The translations under genes and the position numbers were made by a program. The notes under the pieces were generated by a model, which was given only the letters and a program-made list of their open reading frames with translations, did no database searches and was not told the origin of the DNA. Of a stretch of 64,000 bases of DNA, positions 23,521 through 35,169 are shown piece after piece. Each line of letters opens with the position of its first letter. Positions within the stretch are counted from its first letter, which is position 1. The stretch lies in contig BDDD01003339.1 in the NCBI GenBank assembly GCA_001972305.1, forward strand, positions 39,477-103,476, given 5' to 3'. Source of the stretch: Cephalotus follicularis. Taxonomy: Eukaryota > Streptophyta > Magnoliopsida > Oxalidales > Cephalotaceae.

Positions 23521-24246
23521 GAGTAGCAGTCGTCTTCTTCCTCACGACATAACAGACAGTAACCATTACAAACCATATACATGCAAAACAACATGTAATC
23601 AAGCAGGGAACCAACATGCAGATACATATCACATATCTAGCAAACATGGCATCGATCCAGTGAGCAAAATCAATTCAGTAATCATGCAATTTACACATCA
23701 AAACCATAGTCCATGCATGAACATTTATCTCAAGATTACAGTTATGGCTTCCCCTACCTTTTGTTTCAAGTTAGGAACTGGAAAGTCCACCTCTTTGCGT
23801 TCCAAACCGGTCACAATAGCCTCTAGGTCCTTCCCGTTGCTGCAAGCCACCAGCTCCAAGTTCCAAGCTCCAACCAAGTTCAAGAATGGTGGAAATGTTT
23901 ATCCCTCCTCACTGTTCCTTTTGTGTTTTCCTTTCTCCTATTTTCCTTCTCATTCATTTTGGGAAGAGAAGGGAGTTTTATGCAGGTTGAAGTTTGTTTC
24001 CCTCTGCACCAATGCCAGAATCTCCTCTTTCTTCACACCTTCTCCATACCTGGTTGCATGGCGCACCAGGTGTCTCCCCTTTGCTGCCAAGGCCATTGCA
24101 TGCTCTCACATGCCTTCCCACTTCTGCCATTTCAGTCCTAGCAGTGAAGGGTACCATAATACAAGCTAAACAAGTCACAATCTGCATGTTAAGATGCCTG
24201 GGTAATGCCCCCTTGCACGTTATCTTGTCAGCAGAGTAACGTGCCT

Positions 24247-24415
24247 GACATTCGATGTTTACGCATCGACGTCTTCTTAAAGGACGTCGACATCGTTCCC
24301 TTTTTTACACGAGGGCATCGATGTCCTCGCCTACATCGACGTGCATGTGCATGGAGTTACGTGCGCCCCTTTTGCTTCAAGGACGTCGATGTGTTTAGAA
24401 AGGGGTCGACGTGTT
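24247..24415. promoter_or_regulatory. Palindrome array 1 in solo LTR 21876-24605
   Basis: Copies such as GCATCGACGTCTTC, GGACGTCGACATC, GGCATCGATGTCC and GGACGTCGATGTG, 190-360 bp from the LTR start. This is the same slot as array 1 of element A. Confidence 0.65.
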
Positions 24416-24645
24416 TCCTCCAAAACAGCGTCATTTCTCATTGATTTGCCTTTTTAACATTTCTTTAACATTTTTACTCTAAAATTAACATTATCAGAGT
24501 TTGGAAAACATCATCAAAGCCTTGGAAATCCATTCTTTTATTAATCCCATAATAAAGTACAAATACATTATGAAATTACAACATAGGAAAATCTCGAGCG
24601 TTACATTTCGTCTTTGCCCACTCTTAAGTGGGGTGTCACAGGAAG

Positions 24646-25380
24646 TATTTTTCCTTCACCCATAAAGTAACACGTACATTCTGGGCTGGCAAAATCATCC
24701 AAACTTCTCATGGAGTCAAGGACAAAACCCGAGAGGAACATCAAACTTTTCGGGTCAAAATTCAATTTTTTCTGGGTAGCCTTCGAGCTTCGCTGCCCAA
24801 CCTTCACACTTCACTGGGCAACCTTCGAGCTTTTCTGGCCAGTCTGCACCTCAGCAGACCTTTCAAAGGTTTCCCCCGAATTCAAACAATATCCGACCAT
24901 TCTTCCGGCCACAAAATCAGTTTCAAAATAAAAAAATCACTGAGTTTGGTGAACCAAATCGAGGACAAGTCTAGGATTTCCCTGCTAGAAAAGAGCATGG
25001 AGCTTCTCATGATCATGGTGGTGACCAGCCAGCATAACATGGAGAAGCAAATTTCACAGCTTGCGTCTACTTTACATGAAAGAGAGAAAGGCAAGATGTC
25101 GTCCCAACCGGATCCGAATCCGAGGAATACCATGAACCAGTCCACTCACATCCAACCATCATCGAATCCCCAAGACTCTTCTTCCTTCTCGGGCCCTTCA
25201 AAACATGTTTTTGTCCTAAGGAGTGGAAATGAGTGCCAACCAGTGGATCAATCAGATAATTTGAGCAACCAATTGGATGAGTCCTTAGTGCTAGAAAATT
25301 TAAATGAACTTTTGGTTGACTCCTCTGTGCAACAAACAAATTCAAACGCACAAGATGAAATTAGGAAAGAGCAAGATTAA
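24646..25380 (+). pseudogene. Athila-type Gypsy gag fragment
   Basis: The 3' half of an Athila-lineage gag: a KSLSLVNQIEDKSRISLLEK block, then HNMEKQISQLASTLHEREKG, a PQ/S-rich linker and VFVLRSGNE near the end. These match the NMExQIxQLAxxxxxRExG and VxLRSGxE signatures of plant Athila gag. There is no LTR or primer site on its left. The Cassandra-like element and the unassigned stretch precede it, so its upstream part is not visible. Fossil. Confidence 0.85.
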
Positions 25381-25401
25381 GCGAAAAAGGAACAACCAGC
25401 G

Positions 25402-26240
25402 ATGGTGCCCGAGTGTTCATACCATCCACCAGCTCCTTTTCTAAAGAGAATGCAACATAAGAAAGCCTCATCAATGGAAAATATCATTGAAACATTTAAG
25501 CAAGTCCAAATAAATATTCCATTGTTAGAAGACATTGCTGAGGTGTCCTCTTACGCAAAACTCCTAAATGACTTATGCACTAAAAAGAGGATCCTTCAAA
25601 CTCTGAAAAAGGCTTTCTTGGTAGCCAATATCAGTGCGATGTTTTCGCAACCCATGGTGCAAAAATATAAAGACCCCGGCTGCCCGACAATCTCTTGTGT
25701 CATCGACAACACAAAAATTAACATGCTTTGGTCGGTTTAGGAGCAAGTGTGAATCTGTTGCCATCGTCAGTTTATGAGAAGTTTGGTTTAAGAGAGTTGC
25801 GACCGACCACGATGACTTTGCAATTAGTGGATAGGTCTGTGAAAGTATCAAGAGGGAAAATTGAGGATTTTTTGATAAAGGTTGGTTAGTTTTTCTTTCA
25901 TGTTGACTTTGTTGTTTTAGATACCCAACCTATTATGAATCTCAATGATCAAATCCCAGTTATCCTCGGTAGACCGTTCCTAGCGATGAGTAATTCATTA
26001 ATAAATTATCGCAATGGTCTGATGAAGTTGAGTTTCGGAAATACATTCGTGGATTTTAATGTCTTCCGTTTAGGTAAGCTTCCCGCTGATTTCAATGAAG
26101 TAAACACAATCCAGTCAATTCCCGATCACATTGATACGCACATTGACATTGATTTTGATGGAAATTTCAGTGAGTGTATGCGGGATTTAGAGGATGTCGA
26201 TAGAGGCAATTTCTTTTATGTGTTTAGTATGCACCATTAG
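25402..26240 (+). pseudogene. Athila-type protease region
   Basis: Contains FKQVQINIPLLEDIAEVSSY, AKLLNDLCTKKR, YKDPGCPTISCVIDNTKI and, further on, an IPVILGRPFLAMSNSLINY block. These are in the order typical of the Athila gag-protease junction and protease C-terminal half. It is continuous with the gag piece before it and the RT start after it. Broken in a few places. Confidence 0.87.
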
Positions 26241-26245
26241 AGCCA

Positions 26246-26453
26246 GTGGGACCCTTGTGCACATCCCTACCTAAGCCATCAATAGAAGATCCTCCGAAAC
26301 TCGAATTAAAAGAATTGCCCTCTAATATGAAATATTCATTCTTAGGTGAAAACCATACTCTTCCTGTTATTCTTTCATCCGATGTTACTCCCGGTCAGGA
26401 AGAGGAGGTTATTTACCTACTCAGAGAAAATAAAGAGGCAATTGCTTGGATTA
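26246..26453 (+). pseudogene. Athila-type RT N-terminal fragment
   Basis: PPKLELKELPSNMKYSFLGE, TLPVILSSDVTPGQEEEV and LRENKEAIAWIM are the conserved entry to Athila RT. The reading ends where LTR-like unit E begins at 26454, so the rest of the Athila element must lie beyond E, outside the window. Confidence 0.85.
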
Positions 26454-26735
26454 TGTAATGACCAGAATTTTCAATAAAGAAATTCGAGGATGACGAGCTT
26501 ATATGTCATATATGATATGTTAAAGCAAGAGATTTCATGTTATTCTTTTGATATATAGAAAGAAAACTTATGTTGTTCTTTTGGAAGAAAAAGCAGTGTA
26601 TGTCTCTAGTCAAAGGACTAACATGTTTTGTAATAGTACTTTGATGAAAGAAATGTATATTTCTAGTCTATGGACAAGTTTTACCTGGTCCTTTGATGAA
26701 TGTTTGGTGTTATCAGTTTTCTGTTATCAAGTACG

Positions 26736-27031
26736 TCCGAGGAGCTAAGGAGTCCTCGAATAGAAAGACCGAGCATAGCGAGAATTACTTGCATGTGTTT
26801 AAGGGGTTTTAGTCGAGGACCTAGGGGGTCCTCGGATGGGTTTATGAGTATTTAAGACTCAAGGTGGAGTCCTTGGATTAAAGTCAGAGGATACAAGTTA
26901 GAGAAGAGTTTGTGGATGACTTGGAGTTCTAATGGCAAAGGATGATGTTATGTGTTGATGGGTGAGACTCATTGAGGAGTCCTCGGAGGGCTAAGAAGTT
27001 AGACGTGTGAGGCTCAATGTTGAGTCCTCAG
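26736..27031. promoter_or_regulatory. CCGAGGA/TCCTCGG inverted-repeat array in unit E
   Basis: Inverted pairs TCCGAGGA...AGTCCTCGAA (26736-26760) and TCGAGGACC...GGTCCTCGGA (26813-26836), then GGAGTCCTTGGA, GAGGAGTCCTCGGAGG (about 26974-26990) and GAGTCCTCAGA (about 27021-27031). The core differs from GTCGAC, but the design of spaced short palindromes early in an LTR is the same. Confidence 0.65.
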
Positions 27032-27990
27032 ATGCGTAGTCAGAGGAGAATAGGGAGTGAGGTATGTGGCCGACCTCAAGGTTTCAGGCAGCAGAATAAA
27101 ATAATGTTTTCTAGTGCTACTGTAACACCCCCGAATGGCAGGAGTCATTACGGTTCATAGTCTAAAACTAAACATAACATATCATACAACAAAGCTCGAC
27201 TTTATTCTTTTTATCAAAATATAATCTTAACTTTATTTAAACGTGGTGGTCTAAACCTATCATATATATAATCTAAAATATAGTCTGAAACTTTATTCAA
27301 TAACTGAAAGCTTAAACATAAGTTAAAATCATAATCCCAAGTCATAAACTAAAAGGCTTAAAATTGTTCAAAGGCAGGTCCTAACATGACCATAAGGCAA
27401 CAACACATAAACGGATCAATCTCCTAGGTGATCCTCAGACATAGGTGACATCTCTCTCATCACACGTTTCCTGAATGCTATCCAAGAATACATGCCGCAT
27501 CGAAAACAAAAGCGCAGCTGAGCAAGCCTCAGTACAGATATAGAATCATAAAACATAAAACGATACTTTAAAGTATAGAAAATACTTGAAACTTTAAATA
27601 TCATATATCTCAAGTATAAAATAATTTAACTTTATTTCAGAAAAACAAAGAAAAGTAGTCACATAAACAATTCTATCAATTCAAAACAAATATTCGAATT
27701 TCAAAACGTTATCAACTTTTCAAATCGGTATCCGAAGGCAAAATCTGATTTTCAAAGCAATATTCAAATTTCAAAGCACAATCCAAGTTTCAAAGCCATT
27801 CTAATTTTCCAAAACATTATCCGAAACAATATCCAAATTTCTTTAACATTATTCGAGTTAAAGATTCCAAAATAGAATAAAACAAAGATTTATCCGATTC
27901 CATAATCTTATCACAGAGATCCAAAGTTTATACACATATGCATAAATGCAAGGGGTTTGGAAGGCCCACATGCTCCGACGAAAAGACGTG

Positions 27991-29945
27991 TGTCACACCC
28001 CGTTTCCACAGGACATAAACGACATAGAAAGTGGTACGACAATCAACATATAAATCCGGCTTATGCAATTTTCATAAATTTAAAACTTTCAAAATCCTTC
28101 ATCAAATTGCGGAAGCATACAAATATAAGCCGAAATAAAACACATCACGCATCCCATACTACGTGATGCCCACAAATATAAATATCTCCAGGTACAACTG
28201 TCGATTGCCCAAAACGGAGCGTGAAACAATACAGTACAAGATAACAAATATCCAACGTTACAAAAACCAAATAACATGATAAATGTTTCATAACCCAAAA
28301 TAAGAGAAAATAATAAGTCTTCTCTTTAAACCTCCGTGCATGCTCCATGTGAAGACCACTCCATCAATCTGTTACAGTAGGGGTTAGCCTTTGTCCTCAC
28401 TCGGCTAAGTGAACAAATCCATAAATACAGGTTAAGTAATAAGGCAATGAGTATCATTAATGAATGCATAATGATGAGCCATGTCATGTAATTTTCATTG
28501 TAAAAATACCTTCGTATATACATATAAAAATATATGCATGCTCACAGTACAAGTATAACTCAAGGTTATATCATCACAAGCAGTAAATATGTTCCCAGAA
28601 AGGAACCAGACAGACCAGTCGTCATAACCGTCGCCACCTCCTGGCCCCAACGTCACGCACTCTAACTCCATCCCCGTTTGCGAACGGTTTTGGGGCAAGT
28701 CCTCCGTAAGTTGTTTAGCATGGTGACTAAACCAACAACAGGTTACTAGCACACCGGCTAAGTAATCAACAGGTTATTAGCACGATGGCTAATAATCCAC
28801 AAGCACAAGCATTTCACAAGTCAAGCAATTACATACAATTACTTGATCAAATATATTTGTTTAAAATATACTTTTCAGTTCACAAGTTGTAATAAGTCAT
28901 AAGCTTAAAACAATACATATCTCTGTCTTTGGAAATACTTCCCCAATCATTTCGAAAATATATATATTCATAAATTATACATTTCCGCAAATTTCATTTG
29001 GTTTCATAAACGAACCCTTAAAACATTTTTCTGACATTGGAAATACTTCCCCAAATAGTTCGAAAATATATAAATTCATGATTTGACAAATATACATTTT
29101 CGTACCCAAATAATCATAACAATCATGCAAGCTTTTCAAAATGGTTTAACACTTTTAGGAAAGCAACCATAATGCAAGTCACAGTAACAATGCAATCATA
29201 TGCTCAGAATGCATCTAGGTTCATTTCTAGAGTCGTTCCGGGTCTAACGGTTCTCATTCATGTGAAATTCTACTGTCCAGGAGGAAAGACGTCGACGTCT
29301 TTCCTTAAGGCGTCGATGTCTTTTAGCCTAAAGTGTAAATCTTATGTCCAATTATTCCCAGGCTTTTCTGGACCAAAGACGTCGATGTCTTTGACAAAGA
29401 CGTCGATTCTTTTTCATTTTCTAATCTTCCTTTGCAGATTGCATGTTAAGATGGCATAAACCTTGCATGTTCCATGTGAGGACATGTTCTGGGCATTCCT
29501 GGCAATACACAGACATGGTTAACACGTTGAATCGCACTCGAAAAGGCGGTAGGTAAGGCCCTTAAATAATCCTCCTTGCATGTTATTTCTGCCGACGAAG
29601 AACGTGCTGGCCATTCCCACAAAGGCATCGACGTCTTTCCCATGACATCGATGTCTTTTGCGTTTTGTAAGAAGGTGTCGATGCTTTCTCCCAGGGTCGA
29701 CGTGCATGCCCATGCATTCACGTGAGCCCTAGCTCACAAAGGAGTCGACGTCTTTCCAAAAGACGTCGATGTCTTTTGGCCAAAACAGCGCCGTTTCAAG
29801 CTTTAACATACACACTCCATTTCCAAGACCATAACTAGGGTTTTAAGCATACTTTTGAGTCCAAAACTCAACATTCTCATTATTCCAATTTAAAAATTAC
29901 ATCATAAATCAAAATATTACATTCAGGAAAATACCGGGCGTTACA
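27991..29945 (-). mobile_element. Solo LTR B inside LTR D
   Basis: 1,955 bp. On the minus strand it starts TGTAACGCCCGGTATTTTCC and ends ...CGGGGTGTGACA, with the target repeat ACGTG at 27986-27990 and 29946-29950. It shares the LTR end blocks and the GAGTGAGGACAAAGGCTAACCCC block with families A and C. Palindrome copies lie at 29285-29414 and 29625-29783. A related but differently organised LTR of the same family is at 35780-37716. Youngest layer in this part of the nest. Confidence 0.92.
29285..29783. promoter_or_regulatory. AAAGACGTCGACGTCTTT arrays in LTR B
   Basis: A perfect 18-bp palindrome AAAGACGTCGACGTCTTT is at 29285-29302. Near copies (AAAGACGTCGATGTCTTT and shorter) follow to 29414, and a second group lies at 29625-29783. 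The GACGTC core also resembles plant bZIP sites; that link is speculative. Confidence 0.7.
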
Positions 29946-31081
29946 ACGTGTACGACACTACACAATCAATCTCCAATATCCGAATCCTTAACATATCCTC
30001 GGATCAACCCATACGCCTTTATCATTCATAACGAATCCATAAATCCACCTCATGGGATTTATTCATAACATAGAGAGACGCCGTAGACTAATCACACCGC
30101 TACGGAAGTGTCATATCCTCGTGTCAGGCCTACGACATGCCTATGGTACCTCCATAGGTAGGAAATATCTCTGTATATCATTATTCCAAAAAAAAAATAT
30201 ATTGTTTCATTCCAAAACAATTCAAAAACATAAACAGATTTTCTAACATTATCTGAACATATCATAACCATTAACATACTTCCTATTGTGAAAGTCATGT
30301 TCGTTTAACATACTTTGATAGTGAATGTCATGTTCCATATCAAAAATCAGTATACTTTCATAAGTGAGAGTCATACTCAATTTATAAAACTGGTAATATT
30401 AACTTCAGTAATAAAACAGGTTTTATAGAAAAAGAACCGAAACAAACATCCAATAACAAAATCCGTACCTTTTCATAAACCAAAAGCAGTATCAAAAATA
30501 GAATATCCGTTCATCTGATTAAAATTGATTCGATTAAGATAAAATCGGATGATAAACCAAACGAAGAATCCATATTTAGTTTCACAAACATATCACACTG
30601 ACTTTATTTCCAAACATATCAAAATACGGATCATAACGTAGTTCATAAAATCGAAAGAATCATATTCATAAAACTGATTTTATTTCGAATAAATCAGATG
30701 TCCAAGAAGAGAAATATCCATACAGAAAACATAATTGAATTCATTTCAATTAAAACCGAACGAGTAAACCAAGAACGAGAAAGCCGTACATTATTCATAA
30801 AGTAAAACTATCTTTTTAACATAATAAAAACAATAGGAGGGTATCAAGGAACGAAACATCCGTACCTTAAACGATAACATAAATGACTTATTAATTGATC
30901 AACAATTTCTAATTGCCCCTCGTAGCACAAAGATCTAAAAGATACAATATCATTCATATAAGGATCCGAAAACCAGTTCTGAATATCAAACAGAAATTTA
31001 ACAGTGTCTAAAACAAATTCCAATTCATTAGAAGAACAAATGAATAACAAAACTTGAAACTAGAAATTTCCTGGACAAAAC

Positions 31082-31199
31082 CAGCCAACTGTTACTAAAT
31101 TCAGTCGATTGTTTGAGACATGGCAGTCGACTGTATCACATGGCCAGCCGACTACACAAGGCAAAACAGTAGACTGTTCCAATAGGCAGCCGACTGTTC
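31082..31199. promoter_or_regulatory. CAGTCGACTG-type array in LTR D
   Basis: Copies CAGCCAACTG, CAGTCGATTG, CAGTCGACTG, CAGCCGACTA, CAGTAGACTG and CAGCCGACTG lie 1.12-1.24 kb from the LTR start, the array-2 slot. The motif is that of element A although the LTR sequences are otherwise different. Confidence 0.65.
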
Positions 31200-33676
31200 T
31201 AGGCGACAGAGAAACAAAATATGAGAGTTCAATAAAATATTGCAGTCAAAACTCGGGTGTTACAGTACCAGAGTGCCATAAACACTTAAAAGGACTCTAT
31301 AAGGCATTTAAAAACAGTAACATAACACTGAATTTAAGAGAGGTACTCAACAGTGACCAAATTAAAGTGAGTGATGAATTTAAACCATTGCATATGCATA
31401 AACATAATCCAATTTTCTGTCCAATTGTCATTGTCATTAATCAAAACCAGATTACACAAGTCTTTCAAGATGCTTAAAGGCTGGTTAACAGACTCAAAAA
31501 CAATGACATATCCTAGAATGGTCGGAACCAAACCAACAAAACTCTGGCAACCTATATGCAATAGAATTGGATGACATAAAACCAAAACTAAATACTAAGC
31601 CATAACAACAGAGGAAACAAACTCGAAGGATGCCAAAACAGTTGCAGAGACACCAATTTCAGAGGTGTTCAAGCGCTGTTCAAAAAGGAAAACGAGAGGG
31701 AGGAACACACAAATTCAAAAACTATCATTGTTATGCATAACAAGCAACACAATCCTTAAACCGAAATATGAATAACCAAACCTGATTTTGATGAAGCAAA
31801 ACACGATTCCCAAGTCTTTGCAAGTTCGGCGATGACCAGGAACAAGAAAAAGAGATATATTGCAAAAGAATGAACGAATAGGATACTTGACAGAAAGAAG
31901 AGACAAAATCTCCTGAGATAAGGTAAGAGGGACCAAAATCTGATAGGATAGGAAAAGTGGAGAGATTCACGGCATTGAGGGAGAAAATTGGGAAGGAAGA
32001 ATCAGGTTTGGGAAGAAGGAGAGAAGAAACGTATGGGAGAGGGAGAGAAAATATAGAAAAGAGATAAATTTTCCCCCAAATAAGTTATTTTGTTTCCAAA
32101 TAAAATACTTTTACCATATTCATTTTAAAAACTGATTTTAAAACTAATTTAATATAAAACAATAAATTTTACTTATCCATAATCATATTCCAAACAATAT
32201 ACCAAAGCCCAAAGATGGTATCACATAAAGTACAAAAACCCAAAACAAAATTAGGAAAAAAAAATATAACAAAACAAATTAGAAGCCCGAAAATATGCAC
32301 ATGAACAAATGGGGTATTACAGCTACAATGCTTCAGTAAGTTAAGCTGTGCGTTTTGCCAAGAAGCGCACTTTAAGGAAGAGCAGAGGAGAAATGTCTGT
32401 GGTAGAGCCGCGTCGTCGGGCGTGAGAAGGCCGAGACTTTTAAGTCATCACGTGTGGAGCACGTGATGAAGCACTCTGTCACACCCCATTCTCATATTAA
32501 AGCATATATGGATAACGGTCTAATCCAGTATTAATCCAAAATATACAGAAATTTAAAACTTTGCGGAAGTATTAAATATACTGGATCACATAACGTGTTC
32601 GCATGCAGCCCATACTACACGCATACCAAATACAATACAAGTGACATAATACATATCAGTAATGTAAATATAACTTAACAGAGTATGACTTATGACAATA
32701 TTAAAAAACATTACAACTTTAACAACCTTGCAACAAGAAGCCTCCAAGTGTAGCTTCATCTTCTTGTCCCCAGTCCGTCGTCAATCTGAAACAGTAGGTA
32801 TTAGCCGTTGTCCTCACTTGGCTAAGTAGGAAAATTGTATGGTCATGAATATATGTATGCAATCATGCATGACAGGTTATATCATTTAAAATAGTAATAT
32901 ATATATGTATCAATATATATAAGAAAACATGTCAAATGGCTACCGTCCATACAGTCATCAATAATACTGCACAAGGGTACAAACAATCAGTCCAGTAGGT
33001 GTCCGAAGACTAGTAGTGGGCATCAGGATGTCGCTAACCCCTAGCCTACATCGAGTCACCTAGCTATCACCCCAACTTCGCTGATGATAGGAGGTAAACA
33101 GTACTGCCGGCACTTGGCCGACAGTTAACAGTGCACGGTCTGCGTTGCAGACAAGTTTGGTGAATAAGCTCTAGCCAACTCCTGGCACCTAGGCTCACCT
33201 CTGTAGTTAGTGGTGGCTCCTACCATTCCACTCACAAAAACTAGCAGATACAAATAGTACAGTCCAGTATAGCAGTATTACATATATACATATGATATGT
33301 AATATAACAATAGTTTTCTTTGAGAAAATGGTAAACAGTTAAGTAAAATGTCTGTTTGAGAAAACAGTACACAGTGCCTCACAGTGGAGGAAAACAGTAA
33401 AACAATGGTTCTCACGTAGAGAAGAATAATAGTCAGTGCCTCTCGGCGGAGGGTAAACAGTACAGTAACAGTAGGTTTTCTTTTAAATAATGGTTGAAAA
33501 CCTTTAAATTGTGCATGTAGCACTCAGTTGTTTGAAATCCTTCAAAATCACTTTAAAATAGTAGTATTTAAGAATACTTGATCGATATAATATCTATAAC
33601 AGTACAGTATGTAGTTGAAGGATCAAACAGTAATCAAACAGTACATTTAATATCAATATCGCAAAACAGTGCAGTA

Positions 33677-34095
33677 TGGCGTCGACGTGTAACTATGGCG
33701 TCAACGTGTATCCATTGCGTCAACGTGTATCCATCGCGTCAATGTGTATATCAATCTTCATGGCATCAACGCATAACCTAGGCGTCCACGTGCATGACAT
33801 TATCCTGAAGCATCAACGCGCATACCATGCTTATCGCTCGCAACAATCGTTTAGGCATCAACGTGTATAACGACGTCGACGTGTAGAAGCCTTATGCGTT
33901 TACACATCACTTTAGGGTCCATACATTAGGTAGGAACCTTACGCGCTGACGTGTATGCATGCGTCAACGTCTGCTCGGACAGTGACTCTAAGCGTCAACC
34001 TTATCAAACATGGCGTCGACAAGAATCAAATGCCAACAGGCCAATTGTCGATCATTTCAACATGGCGTTAACGTAAAACATATAGGCGTTAACGT
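33677..34095. promoter_or_regulatory. GGCGTCAACGTG-type array 2 in F LTR
   Basis: Repeated GGCGTCGACGTGTA, GCGTCAACGTGTAT, GGCATCAACGTGTAT and GGCGTTAACGT units, 0.92-1.34 kb from the LTR start. Arms are less palindromic than in other families but the core and slot are the same. Confidence 0.65.
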
Positions 34096-34649
34096 GAATA
34101 CTGGTTCATGCATTATTCTCAGCAGCAATCACACAGATCATGCATTTTACCCAAGCAAGCAAGAATCCAACAATCCAATGCACGCATACATGAACTATCT
34201 TACACAATATGCATGTTATATATTAAAAACATGTCAAAGTTCCTACCTTTGATTCCAAGTTAGGAATCGAAGGTCCACCTCTTTAAGCCTTAATCCAATC
34301 CTCAGCTTCTCCAAGCTTTAAGATCCAGTCTCGTTGCTCCAATTACAGGTTCTAAGCTATGGTCCTCAAGCTTCTTATCCTGGCTCAACAATGCGAGGAA
34401 ACATCTCACCCTCACTTTCTTTCACGGGTAGGTTTTGGAGAAGATGAGAAGGTGTTTTTAATGGAGTCTTCACCTCTCTCTCTCCTTCCTCTCGGCATGG
34501 TAGGCATGGCTGGTCGGCATGACCTCCATCAATCACATTTCTCCCACTTCTCATCAGTGCAGAGTATGGGGAAGTGAGAAGTGTCACTTCCTTTTTGTCC
34601 TTCACGCCTCTTCTGTCAGTGCTTTAACTTACCCTGCCGTCAGTTTTGG

Positions 34650-34855
34650 CGTCAACGTCAATGCTGGGTTTCAACGCGTTGACTTCATGCCTTGGCGTTA
34701 ACAAGCTCCCCGAACCGCGTTAACGCCTATCCCCCTTACTTCACCATCGATGGACGTCAACATCCTCGTATGGCCTCAATGCCTTAAGGTAAGAAGCCTT
34801 AAGCGCGTTTCGGTGTTACTTGGTACCGACGTCATTTCATGGTGTCGACGTGCCA
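34650..34855. promoter_or_regulatory. GGCGTCAACG-type array 1 in F LTR
   Basis: Units such as GGCGTCAACGTC, CGCGTTGACTTC, GGCGTTAAC, GCGTTAACGCC and GGTGTCGACGTG, 160-365 bp from the LTR start. Confidence 0.6.
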
Positions 34856-35014
34856 GTGTCCTGATTCCTTTACATTCAACACTTAGGTCATCTTTCCATA
34901 ACACCAATAACAATACCCAATGAAAGGACATTTAACAAATAAATATCATATCAATGTATAATTTTTATTCATGAATTATGCAATATACATACAAATGAAA
35001 TTTTGGTCCTTACA

Positions 35015-35030
35015 TCCCCCCATCTTTACA
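35015..35030 (-). other. Polypurine tract of element F
   Basis: On the minus strand, TAAAGATGGGGGGA lies directly before the 3' LTR start. It is the plus-strand primer site of the element. Confidence 0.85.
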
Positions 35031-35169
35031 GAAAATTCATCCCCGAATTTAGTCTACATTCCAAACAGGTGAGGGAATGTTTCAATTATATCAGCTTCAC
35101 GTTCCCATGTAGCTTCCTCGGCTTCGTGAAACTGCCACAATACCTTCACAATAGGAATAGTATTACTCC

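Larger units (their letters stand above)
21876..24605 (-). mobile_element. Solo LTR (Tekay-type) inside the Cassandra-like element
   Basis: 2,730 bp. On the minus strand it starts TGTAACGCTCGAGATTTTCC and ends ...CGGGGTGTGACA. The target repeat TTTCG is at 21871-21875 and 24606-24610. It is related to the LTRs of elements A and C. Palindrome arrays lie at 24247-24415 and 23190-23520, a TATA-like GCATAAAAC near 23974-23984, and a candidate intron spans 23757 back to 22266. No internal region remains. Confidence 0.92.
21019..24640 (-). mobile_element. Cassandra-like TRIM element, interrupted by a solo LTR
   Basis: Two LTRs of about 410 bp (21019-21426; 21497-21875 continued at 24606-24640) flank only about 70 bp with a tRNA-Met-type primer site (complement of TTGGTATCAAAG at 21484-21495). 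Both LTRs contain, on the minus strand, a 5S rRNA-like segment with GTTAAGCGTGCT and GGATGGGTAACCTCCTGGG. Short LTRs, no coding region and a 5S-like insert define Cassandra TRIMs. Without the nested solo LTR the element is about 0.89 kb. Flanks CGAAG (21014-21018) and GGAAG (24641-24645) are probably the target repeat with one change. Such elements are non-autonomous. Confidence 0.88.
27121..32321 (-). mobile_element. Solo LTR D, carrying solo LTR B
   Basis: Bounded by TGTAACACCCCC on the left and GGGGTATTACA on the right, with the target repeat GCTAC at 27116-27120 and 32322-32326. Minus the nested LTR B it is about 3.24 kb. On the minus strand it starts TGTAATACCCC. There are no coding or primer signals inside. 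It holds one CAGTCGACTG-type array at 31082-31199. The family is Gypsy-like by its ends; the lineage is unknown. Confidence 0.82.
26454..32476 (+). mobile_element. LTR-like unit E, split by D and F
   Basis: Starts TGTAATGACCAGAATTTTC at 26454 inside the Athila fragment. It runs to 27120, is interrupted by solo LTR D (27121-32321, repeat GCTAC on both sides), and resumes 32327-32476, where element F begins. Its 3' end is not in the window. The TGTAATGACC start resembles Gypsy LTR starts. It carries an inverted-repeat array of its own (26736-27031). No coding sequence is visible. Confidence 0.6.
32477..35014 (-). repeat. 3' LTR of element F
   Basis: 2,538 bp, minus-strand start TGTAAGGACC, end ...TGGGGTGTGACA. 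It carries GGCGTCAACGTG-type arrays at 33677-34095 and 34650-34855, an ATTAAAAACACC TATA-like block near 34454, and candidate intron boundaries at 34246 and 32786. Confidence 0.9.

Noticed and set aside
23519-24169. 216-codon open frame (plus strand)
   Set aside because: It lies wholly inside the solo LTR 21876-24605, on the strand opposite to the LTR, with no recognisable domain; related LTRs do not keep the frame.
27957-28523. Small open frames of 60-70 codons on both strands
   Set aside because: They are in solo LTR B, without conservation or domains, as expected by chance.
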